Assembly (NCBI GenBank): GCA_030635405.1
Contig: DAOVZA010000178.1
Span: forward strand, 1-5,410
Direction of reading: 5' to 3'
Length of the DNA: 5,410 bases
Source: Desulfocapsa sp.
GTDB lineage: Bacteria > Desulfobacterota > Desulfobulbia > Desulfobulbales > Desulfocapsaceae
Shown: positions 1 through 5,410 of the stretch, one piece after another
Numbering within the stretch: the stretch's first letter is position 1
How the letters are laid out: every line of letters begins with the position of its first letter
Made by a program: the position numbers and the translations under genes
The notes under the pieces: generated by a model
Told to the model about the DNA's origin: nothing
The model's database searches: none
What the model saw: the letters and a program-made list of their open reading frames with translations, nothing else

Positions 1-1601
1 GGATCATTTTATGGATACTTGCAAGACTGTGGCTCGTCGAAGAACCAGGTAAAGCTAGAATAGCACAGGCTCACCTAGATCATCTTTTTGTTCTACTTGC
101 CAAACACATCCTTAATGGAGAATGGCTTGGCCCCTACAATCAATTTACCCTGATTAAAGGTCCTGGCTATCCGTTATTTATTGCCTTCGCTAATTTTGCC
201 AGCTTACCATTACTTTTTGCTCAACATCTCCTCTATTCTTTGATCTGTATCATAGTTATTGCTGCTATGAGACCTTTTGTAAAACAGAGATGGCCCTTGA
301 TGATCATTTTTGTCTTCCTTTTGTTGAATCCAATGATGTTTGATTATCCCATCTCAGGAAGAGCTTTTCGCCTAGGTCTGTCTATGCCTCTGACATTAGC
401 CGTTTTTGCCTGTATGCTTGGCCTCTTTGTAAGATTGCAAAATTCGTTTACCAATAGACTGCTATGGTCCATCGGACTTGGTTTCTTTTTCTCACTTCTT
501 TGGTTCACCAGAGAGGAAGGTATGTGGCGTTTACCTGCTCGGGCACTTTTTTTTATTCTTTGTTTCCTTTCAAATCCAGAGAAGTCAGTAAAACATTGGC
601 TACAAAAAATAGTTCTGCTTTGTATAGTTACCTCTATCTTCCTGACCTTCCAGTGGTATATCGAACAATCAAACAAAACATATTACGGAAAAGCCATTCT
701 CAATGAAATAAAAACCCCTGAATTTGAATCTGCCTATGGCGGATTAATGCGAATAGATACTGAGACATCAGGAAGATACGTTCCTGTGAGTAAAAAGGCT
801 GAGAAACTCGCCTTCTCTGTAAGTCCCACTTTCAAACTGTTAAAACCGGTTCTTGATGAAAAAAGAGCTCAATCAGACAAAATGCCTAACTTTTATATCT
901 GGAGGCTCAGGGATGTAGTGCGAATTTCTGGTTACGCAGACACCCTGCCAGAGGCTTTGGACTTTTATAAAAAAATAGGATTGGAATTAAAAAGTGCCTG
1001 TGACAATGGAGAGATACCATGCCTTGACAGAGAAGCAACTATAGTGCCACCATGGAAACCGGAATACAATGAGTTAATTCCAGAATACTTTTCAAAATTT
1101 TTTATTCGTGCAATTTCTTTCAGTAAATTTAATAGCGAGAGGAATCAATTCTTTTTGTATAGAAGTTCGGCGCCTCGCGAAATGGTAAGAAATTATACGT
1201 ATGTCACTGGAGAAAGAATCCTCTCGTCATCGGCTGCTAAAATCAGGAATTATCCTGATTTTTACAATCATTTAAAACGAGAAAAATATCGTAATCTGAA
1301 TAACATTGGAGAGATGTACAAGAGTATTATTTCTATGCTGTTTTGGATAAGTCTTGCCGCACATCTTTTTTTTATTGCTAAGGGATTTTGGGAAAAACAA
1401 TTACGCTTTGATGCTGTTATGGGCCTGGTAATACTGGGCGGATTGATATCATTAATATCGATACTAACCTATGTCGGAATAACATTATGGCAAGTTCGCC
1501 GACCTCTTTTTTCTGCATATCCCTTGGTCTTATTATACATATCTTTTATGTTTGTATCCGTGATAAATCTTTTCACTTCTTCCAGGAAAAACGACACCTA
1601 A
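1..1601 (+). CDS. Polytopic membrane protein, GT-C glycosyltransferase-like (5'-partial)
   Basis: The reading frame is open from base 3 (first complete codon) to the TAA at 1599-1601, giving 532 residues. The TTG at 240 and the ATG at 267 are internal, because good protein sequence continues upstream of them, so the true start lies outside the window. About six or seven hydrophobic segments fall between residues 58 and 218, followed by a mostly soluble stretch of about 220 residues (219-440) and three more helices (about 441-459, 472-495, 503-525). Early motifs are HLDHLF (Asp26) and KGPGYPLF (52-59), followed by a membrane segment; TREEG is at 169-173, right after a helix. An acidic residue in the first outer loop plus this topology resembles GT-C enzymes that use lipid-linked sugars, and the TREEG and KGP motifs match my memory of an uncharacterised conserved membrane family. 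That it is an integral membrane protein is clear from the sequence; the enzymatic role is inference, and donor and acceptor are unknown. It is convergent with the TsaA-domain gene. An alternative is a membrane protein of unknown function without transferase activity. Confidence 0.7.
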   Translation, partial: IILWILARLWLVEEPGKARIAQAHLDHLFVLLAKHILNGEWLGPYNQFTLIKGPGYPLFIAFANFASLPLLFAQHLLYSLICIIVIAAMRPFVKQRWPLMIIFVFLLLNPMMFDYPISGRAFRLGLSMPLTLAVFACMLGLFVRLQNSFTNRLLWSIGLGFFFSLLWFTREEGMWRLPARALFFILCFLSNPEKSVKHWLQKIVLLCIVTSIFLTFQWYIEQSNKTYYGKAILNEIKTPEFESAYGGLMRIDTETSGRYVPVSKKAEKLAFSVSPTFKLLKPVLDEKRAQSDKMPNFYIWRLRDVVRISGYADTLPEALDFYKKIGLELKSACDNGEIPCLDREATIVPPWKPEYNELIPEYFSKFFIRAISFSKFNSERNQFFLYRSSAPREMVRNYTYVTGERILSSSAAKIRNYPDFYNHLKREKYRNLNNIGEMYKSIISMLFWISLAAHLFFIAKGFWEKQLRFDAVMGLVILGGLISLISILTYVGITLWQVRRPLFSAYPLVLLYISFMFVSVINLFTSSRKNDT

Positions 1602-1624
1602 TTCTTCAGAAAAAATTAAGTGTC
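1587..1624 (-). terminator. Rho-independent terminator of the TsaA-domain gene
   Basis: Arms 1593-1603 and 1614-1624 form an 11-bp stem around a 10-base loop. The only non-Watson-Crick position (1598/1619) is C opposite A in + strand RNA but G-U in - strand RNA. In - strand RNA the stem is followed by G and then five U (1587-1591). Both facts point to termination of the - strand transcript, 34 bases after that gene's stop codon. The structure overlaps the last three codons of the + strand membrane-protein gene. The stem is A+T-rich in its inner half, so its strength is moderate. Confidence 0.6.
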
Positions 1625-1657
1625 AATTCCTTATGTATACAAACCCTGATCTTTAAA

Positions 1658-2269
1658 TTACTTTTCGCTATTGTGGCCAAGTTCTGCTTCAACCGCTGTA
1701 TTTTTCTCACTGGGTACAACATCCACAGAAGGAAGATAAGGTTTAATATCCAACACAGGAGTCCCATCAAAGGCATCAATTCCACTAATAATTATAATCC
1801 CGTTTTTCTTGTCAACAGCCTCTAATCTAACCACAGAAAAGCCGATTGGGTTAGGTCGCCTGGGTGAACGTGTTGCAAAAACCCCAAAATGTTGATCGGA
1901 ATCAGGTGGATTAACAGTGGAAGACCATGTCTTAGTAAGATTGAAGTGATACAGCACAATGATGTACTCAAATTTCTCAAGATCAGCCAATCCCTTTCTG
2001 TAGGGTCTATCAATTTCGATTAGCGCTCTGGTTTCTGGTTTCAGAATACCGTGACGTGGCGCTCCGGTCGTCTGATTATAGGGAGAACGAAACACACCAA
2101 TCCGCCTGAATTGAATTCCCTCATCACCTTCGACTTCCGGATTAACAGGGTACATTTTCTGATTAAAACTGGCACCTTCTCCGTTCTCAATCAGTTTTAT
2201 TTCTTGCTTTTCAGTTGCACAAACCGTTGTGGCCATGAATAGTCCAAATAATAGTGCCCATAACTTCAT
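1658..2269 (-). CDS. TsaA/TrmO-domain protein with predicted signal peptide
   Basis: The protein has 203 residues. The ATG at 2269 was chosen because GGAGGG lies 8 bases upstream; the frame stays open to an upstream ATG at 2338, but that start has no comparable ribosome site. Residues 54-184 form a TsaA/UPF0066 (TrmO) domain: RRIGVFRSPY (55-64), PRHG (71-74), FATRSPRRPNPIGFS (131-145) and DAFDGTPVLDIKPYLP (165-180) are the family hallmarks. Characterised TrmO uses S-adenosylmethionine to methylate the threonylcarbamoyl group of t6A37 in tRNA. It lacks the extra C-terminal domain of E. coli TrmO (about 235 residues). Unusually, residues 1-18 read as a signal peptide: Lys2, a hydrophobic core LWALLFGLFMATTV, and a Val-Cys-Ala end fitting signal peptidase I. 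The residues before Cys17 (TTV) fit a lipobox poorly. A polar linker (19-53) precedes the domain. If exported, it could not act on tRNA and its substrate is unknown. The family call is firm; the location is a prediction, so no gene symbol is given. Confidence 0.9.
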   Translation of the reverse strand: MKLWALLFGLFMATTVCATEKQEIKLIENGEGASFNQKMYPVNPEVEGDEGIQFRRIGVFRSPYNQTTGAPRHGILKPETRALIEIDRPYRKGLADLEKFEYIIVLYHFNLTKTWSSTVNPPDSDQHFGVFATRSPRRPNPIGFSVVRLEAVDKKNGIIIISGIDAFDGTPVLDIKPYLPSVDVVPSEKNTAVEAELGHNSEK

Positions 2270-2277
2270 AATAACTT

Positions 2278-2283
2278 CCCTCC
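2278..2283 (-). promoter_or_regulatory. Shine-Dalgarno site of the TsaA-domain gene
   Basis: GGAGGG on the - strand, 8 bases before the ATG at 2269. This near-perfect site decides the start. It rejects the 23-residue longer reading from 2338, and it beats the internal ATG at 2155 (Met39), which would remove the signal peptide but has no clear ribosome site. Confidence 0.85.
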
Positions 2284-2332
2284 ATATGACGCCCCTGCTC
2301 ACACAGCTCATCACATTAACGTAAGAATATAA

Positions 2333-2366
2333 GTACATAGCTATATCTTATAGGATAGCTATGTAC
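2333..2366. promoter_or_regulatory. Perfect 12-bp inverted repeat, operator-like
   Basis: GTACATAGCTAT (2333-2344) and its exact reverse complement ATAGCTATGTAC (2355-2366) flank a 10-base centre. Each arm contains the self-palindromic octamer ATAGCTAT, so the octamer also recurs directly at 18-bp spacing (2337 and 2355). The centre of symmetry coincides with the putative -10 box of the TsaA-domain gene, with one arm in the promoter spacer and the other over the likely start site. That is the usual placement for a repressor operator. No U-run follows on either strand, so a terminator is unlikely. The inverted repeat is directly visible; its role as an operator is inference, and no regulator gene is in the window. 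Confidence 0.55.
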
Positions 2367-2375
2367 CATTACCAA
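2347..2375 (-). promoter_or_regulatory. Putative sigma70-type promoter of the TsaA-domain gene
   Basis: On the - strand, TTGGTA (2370-2375, 4 of 6 matches to the -35 consensus) and TATAAG (2347-2352, 5 of 6 to the -10 consensus) are separated by 17 bases, the optimal spacing. Transcription would start near 2340 and leave a leader of about 70 bases before the ATG at 2269. A weaker alternative -10 is TATATT at 2326-2331, which has no matching -35. The call rests on motif reading only in an A+T-rich region, so chance matches are possible. Confidence 0.4.
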
Positions 2376-2651
2376 TATTTCAATTTTTTAATTTGTAGTA
2401 CTATATCGATGAATAAAAGATGTTGTCAAGCTTATCCCAAAATATCTTTCAAACACAACAATGTACAGTTTACTGGTCTCTTACAAAACTATCGACCTGA
2501 TTGGTTGGGAAAAAACTCTATGCGGCCAGCAATGATTCATATGGCAATGCACTAAAGCACAAATCATATGCTCTATTTGAAGTAACTATTGAATGGGGGG
2601 GGAGACGAGGCGGGAAGAATATATACAAGAAAAATTACAGCCACTAAACCT

Positions 2652-2683
2652 CTCCTACTCCCTGCAAAAACAGGAAGTAGGAG
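2652..2683 (-). terminator. Hairpin downstream of the chemoreceptor gene, probable terminator
   Basis: Arms 2652-2664 and 2671-2683 make a 13-bp stem with a 6-base loop, starting 22 bases after the chemoreceptor stop codon at 2706. The one imperfect position is C opposite A in + strand RNA but G-U in - strand RNA, so the fold suits the chemoreceptor transcript. Only a weak U stretch (AGGUUUAGUGG) follows, so it may act as a poor intrinsic terminator or mainly protect the 3' end of the mRNA. Confidence 0.55.
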
Positions 2684-2705
2684 TATCGCTCAGTATTTTA
2701 ACATT

Positions 2706-5410
2706 CTACAACTTAAATCCTCCAACCATATCTTTAAGTCTTTCAGCTGTTTGAGAAAGTTCTGTAGCACTACTCTGTACCTCAGAACTTGAGGTGGACA
2801 TCTCCTTAGACGCTTGATTAACCGATGTAATATCCTGGGCAATCTGACCAGCAACCGAAGAACTCTGGGCGACATTCTCATTCACTTCAGAAAGCCCCTG
2901 AGCCGCCTGAGCAACATTTGCTGCTATTTCATCAGTTGCTGTGGCCTGTTCACGAACCGCGCCGGTGATCGTCCCTACGGTATCATTAACTGTATTGATA
3001 ACCGAAGTAATTCGTTCGATCTGGGTTACTGTTTCCGAGGTCGAATTCTGAATATCCTCAATTTGAGACTTAATCTGACCAGTTGCATCTGCAGTCTGTT
3101 TTGCCAGTTCCTTAATCTCATTGGCGACAACGGCAAAGCCTTTTCCAGCTTCACCAGCTCTTGCTGCCTCAATGGTGGCATTAAGAGCAAGTAAATTCGT
3201 CTGGCCTGAGATATCGGTGATAACTTCAGTAACCTTACTGATCTCACTGGCAGCAAGACCAAGCTGCTGCACTTTGGTAGTAGCACTCTTCGCCTCTTCT
3301 ACTGCTTCGGCGGTTACTTTACTTGCCTGTTCTGTATTGTGATTTACATCGTTGATTGTTGCTGTCATCTCTTCCGCTGCAGATGCCACAATATTCATAT
3401 TAGTGGTGGTCTGTTCCGTTGCTGCAGCAACAGAATCCATATTGACACTCATCTCCTCTGCAGCAGTGGCCACAGAATTTGACTGATCAGAAACGTTATC
3501 AGCACCATTTGACATCTGTTCAGCGATGGCAGAAAGTTCCGTTGTTGCAGATGAGATAGTTACCACACCCTGAACCACATCTTTGAACATATGCTGTAGC
3601 TTGAGGATAAAGTTATTAAAGTTAGCAGAAAGCTCCTGCAATTCATCATAATTGGACTGTTTATAAACTTTACAATCCTTGCAATCCTTCATTTTACCGC
3701 TGGTCACCTCAATGCAATCCGGATCAGTGGACATGGTACCACTCACTTCCCAGCACATACCCGTCTTCCCGTAACTCTTGCAATTTGGCTCAGAGCACCC
3801 CATAACATCAGAGCAATCAGGACAGTCCATTTTCAAACGCTGAGTAAGGTCGCCCTCCCCCTGAGCAAGTTCATGCAAATTCGACACGACTACCTTTATT
3901 GGAGCCATAATCATACGTAGCATAAAAATCGCGACAAAAATAATGATAACTGCACAAATCGGAACAATAAGAGCAGCTGTTTTCTGCATAGCTTTTGCTG
4001 GTGCCAAGGCCTCCGCTTCATCAATCTCTGCAATCAAAACCCAATTGAGTCCATTAACAGAAACCGGAGTATAGGCAGAAAGAACTGGGTTACCATTATA
4101 ATCCATTATAACCTCTGCACCACTCTTGCCCGCAAGTGCCTCACGACTGGCATCGGTATCAACAGATCCTTTCTCCGGATTTGCAAAAGATCCTTTTACT
4201 GAATGATTAGTCGGATCAAGAAAAGAATCAGATCGCATCAGCTTATCCGGACCAACCAGATAACTCTCACCGGTTTCGCCCATTCCTTCCCGCTGCTGCA
4301 TGATATTATTAATAGCATCAAGAGAAAGCTGCATGGCCACTACCATTTCCACTTCACCTCCATGAACAATAGGTTGTGCAATAAATGCGGCAGGATCTCC
4401 ATTGCTGGCTGCATAGGGGGCAAAGTCTGCTATTCCATAGGCCTTGCTATCAATAGTCTTGCGAAAAAGTCTTCCTAAATTAGAATCAGCGTATTTGCCA
4501 TTTTTGAAATTACTATGAAAATCAGCTTCTTTGGCTGCCGAATAAAAACAGTAACCATCGGGACTGATCAGAAAGAGGTCGTAGTAACCATAAGCTTCGA
4601 TATATTTTGCATAGTACTCTTTACCTTTGTCATCAATGGGACTAAAGGCCTCTTCCATATCAATTTCAGCAACAATTGCCCAAGTAAGATCAAGAATCTT
4701 AAAAGGGGCGGCAACTGATAAAACATGATCATTTTTGTAGTTGAAGGTTACGTCGGCTTTGTCTTCTCCCGCAAAGGCCCATCGAGTAGCTTCGGTATCA
4801 ACTTTGCCCTTTTCAGGATTGGCAAATGAGGCGAGCATGCCGTGGTTTTCCGGATCAAGATAAGAGTCTGAACGCATCAATGTGTCAGGTCCAACCAGAT
4901 AAGTTTCTCCGCTTTTTCCAAGACCTGCCCGTATACCCATAACATGATTTATCTGATCTATGGAGAGTTGAACAACCATGACGCCACGAAGCGTATCTCC
5001 CTGAAACATAGGCACACCAACAAAAGCTGCAGGAGCATTGTCACTAGGTGCATACGGCTCAAAATCAACGATTGAAACGGCTCTTGCTTTGACTGTTTTT
5101 GCCCATACCTTAGCCAGCCCTGAATCTTTATAAGGGCCTGTACGCATATTGGTGCCAAGATCAACTTCTTTTGTTGCACTGTACATTACATGGCCATGAG
5201 CGGCACAGATCATAAAAATATCGTAGTATCCGGCAGCTTTTTGTAATTCTGTAACGTTGTGGCCAAACTCCTGCCAGAGCTGTTGATACTCATCCGTCTT
5301 TACGTTATATGCGCCACCGGCAGTAACAAAAGTATCCTGATGATATTTAAGGAGCCTATCATAAAGAGAAACAGCGTCACCACTTTTTGCAAATGTTTCC
5401 ATATCAAGAA
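2706..5410 (-). CDS. Methyl-accepting chemotaxis protein with tandem dCache sensor modules (5'-partial)
   Basis: The frame is open from the right edge to the TAG at 2706-2708. Residues here are counted from the ATG at 5402 (898 residues), which is probably internal: no ribosome site precedes it in the 8 visible bases, the frame continues to the edge, and the first membrane helix expected of such receptors is missing. In order: two similar dCache-like extracytoplasmic modules (about 59-253 and 273-467); a membrane helix (about 474-499); HAMP (about 500-525); a cysteine-rich insert (527-577); then a long coiled-coil signalling domain (about 590-898). The signalling tip is at about 731-765, with [16 protein letters not shown] and [11 protein letters not shown], the CheA/CheW-contacting hairpin. 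Pairs such as AAEEM (647-651, 675-679) and TEQ (662-664) are likely methylation sites. Each side of the tip has about 150 residues, suggesting a receptor of about 40 heptads. There is no CheR-docking pentapeptide at the end (GGFKL). No che genes are adjacent. The ligand is unknown. Confidence 0.95.
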   Translation of the reverse strand, partial: LDMETFAKSGDAVSLYDRLLKYHQDTFVTAGGAYNVKTDEYQQLWQEFGHNVTELQKAAGYYDIFMICAAHGHVMYSATKEVDLGTNMRTGPYKDSGLAKVWAKTVKARAVSIVDFEPYAPSDNAPAAFVGVPMFQGDTLRGVMVVQLSIDQINHVMGIRAGLGKSGETYLVGPDTLMRSDSYLDPENHGMLASFANPEKGKVDTEATRWAFAGEDKADVTFNYKNDHVLSVAAPFKILDLTWAIVAEIDMEEAFSPIDDKGKEYYAKYIEAYGYYDLFLISPDGYCFYSAAKEADFHSNFKNGKYADSNLGRLFRKTIDSKAYGIADFAPYAASNGDPAAFIAQPIVHGGEVEMVVAMQLSLDAINNIMQQREGMGETGESYLVGPDKLMRSDSFLDPTNHSVKGSFANPEKGSVDTDASREALAGKSGAEVIMDYNGNPVLSAYTPVSVNGLNWVLIAEIDEAEALAPAKAMQKTAALIVPICAVIIIFVAIFMLRMIMAPIKVVVSNLHELAQGEGDLTQRLKMDCPDCSDVMGCSEPNCKSYGKTGMCWEVSGTMSTDPDCIEVTSGKMKDCKDCKVYKQSNYDELQELSANFNNFILKLQHMFKDVVQGVVTISSATTELSAIAEQMSNGADNVSDQSNSVATAAEEMSVNMDSVAAATEQTTTNMNIVASAAEEMTATINDVNHNTEQASKVTAEAVEEAKSATTKVQQLGLAASEISKVTEVITDISGQTNLLALNATIEAARAGEAGKGFAVVANEIKELAKQTADATGQIKSQIEDIQNSTSETVTQIERITSVINTVNDTVGTITGAVREQATATDEIAANVAQAAQGLSEVNENVAQSSSVAGQIAQDITSVNQASKEMSTSSSEVQSSATELSQTAERLKDMVGGFKL
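3672..3824 (-). other. Cysteine-rich insert between HAMP and signalling helices
   Basis: Residues 527-577 contain eight cysteines: 527, 530, 536, 541, 550, 563, 574 and 577. The spacing includes two CxxC pairs (527/530 and 574/577), with CW at 550-551 and VSGTM at 553-557. The segment is cytoplasmic, directly after the HAMP helix that ends GEGDLTQRL. The pattern (CW, SGT, then CKDCKVYK) is one I associate with other sensor proteins of anaerobic deltaproteobacteria. Binding of iron-sulfur or zinc is plausible but not demonstrated by sequence. Confidence 0.75.
4002..4586 (-). repeat. Second dCache-like module of the chemoreceptor (internal duplication, copy 2)
   Basis: Residues 273-467 run from YYDLFLI to AEIDEAEAL and repeat the order of copy 1: [17 protein letters not shown] (381-397) against [17 protein letters not shown] (168-184), and [12 protein letters not shown] (405-416) against [12 protein letters not shown] (192-203). 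Only about 19 residues link the two copies, so this one lacks the long N-terminal helix of a free-standing dCache domain. It leads directly into the membrane helix. Its PAS pocket residues differ from copy 1 (for example SPDGYCFYS against [10 protein letters not shown]), so the ligands may differ. Confidence 0.8.
4644..5228 (-). repeat. First dCache-like module of the chemoreceptor (internal duplication, copy 1)
   Basis: Residues 59-253 run from YYDIFMI to AEIDMEEAF. The module comprises a membrane-distal PAS-like part ending in FEPYAPS (114-120) and [10 protein letters not shown] (143-152), and a proximal part starting [12 protein letters not shown] (160-171). It aligns with residues 273-467 with roughly half of the residues identical by eye, and landmark motifs are offset by 213-214 residues. 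It is preceded by a helical segment (about 9-57), as expected for a first dCache domain. Confidence 0.8.

Larger units (their letters stand above)
2270..2705. other. Intergenic region, no convincing gene
   Basis: These 436 bases separate the start of the TsaA-domain gene from the stop of the chemoreceptor gene. They hold the ribosome site, putative promoter and inverted repeat of the former, and a hairpin after the latter. The middle part (about 2380-2640) is A+T-rich, has stops in all frames at short spacing, and shows no tRNA, repeat array or insertion-sequence end that I can recognise. It includes a run of eight G at 2595-2602. A 64-codon frame (2361-2555, +) starts inside the inverted repeat and resembles nothing I know. 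Confidence 0.7.

Noticed and set aside
240..242. TTG as the start of the membrane-protein gene
   Set aside because: In-frame, conserved-looking protein sequence continues upstream to the window edge, including the HLDHLF and KGPGYPLF motifs and a membrane segment, and no ribosome site precedes the TTG.
2270..2338. Longer N-terminus of the TsaA-domain protein from the ATG at 2338
   Set aside because: It would place the GGAGGG site inside the coding sequence and put 23 unremarkable residues before a good signal peptide. It also lies at the putative transcription start, leaving almost no leader.
2361..2555. 64-codon + strand frame with AGGA five bases before its ATG
   Set aside because: The start and the apparent ribosome site both lie inside the perfect inverted repeat. 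The product has no recognisable motif, and I see no promoter or terminator for it. It is most likely a chance frame.
2500..2600. Possible gene relic reading as protein-like text in one frame (around bases 2525-2600)
   Set aside because: Only about 25 codons, no family recognised, and no continuing homology visible in neighbouring frames.
3026..3342. Other-frame and opposite-strand frames inside the chemoreceptor gene
   Set aside because: They overlap the most conserved part of a certain gene (signalling tip) and show low-complexity, frame-shadow composition.
5400..5402. ATG at 5402 as the true chemoreceptor start
   Set aside because: The frame stays open to the edge, there is no Shine-Dalgarno sequence in the visible upstream bases, and starting there would leave the extracytoplasmic modules without an N-terminal membrane helix or signal sequence.

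Overview
The window carries three protein-coding genes, two of them cut by its ends, and one 436-base gap. Gene content suggests a Gram-negative anaerobe of the Desulfobacterota (Desulfobulbales-like). The reasons are the style of the large chemoreceptor (tandem dCache modules, Cys-rich insert after HAMP), moderate-to-low G+C, and strong Shine-Dalgarno use. This placement is an inference from protein style, not a database result.

Layout: (1) From the left edge to 1601 on the + strand lies the 3' part of a polytopic membrane protein. Its N-terminal half looks like a GT-C-type glycosyltransferase, with a large soluble loop and three C-terminal helices. The start is outside the window. (2) On the - strand, converging on it with only 56 bases between stop codons, is a TsaA/TrmO-domain protein (1658-2269). 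The domain is well conserved but sits behind what reads as a cleavable signal peptide, which is odd for a tRNA-modifying family. A hairpin followed by five U residues downstream of it, overlapping the end of gene 1, fits an intrinsic terminator for this gene. (3) Bases 2270-2705 hold its putative promoter, with a perfect 12-bp inverted repeat centred on the -10 box. They also hold a G8 run and a strong hairpin just after the stop of the next gene, but no convincing gene. (4) From 2706 to the right edge on the - strand is most of a very large methyl-accepting chemotaxis protein: two successive dCache-like modules, one visible membrane helix, HAMP, a Cys-rich insert, and a complete cytoplasmic signalling hairpin. 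Its N-terminus is outside the window.

Nothing ties the three genes into one pathway: the first is convergent with the second, and a hairpin and a promoter separate the second and third. I see no mobile element, RNA gene or CRISPR array, and no clear new multi-gene system. The items most worth a second look are the apparently exported TsaA-domain protein with its operator-like palindrome and the cysteine cluster in the chemoreceptor.
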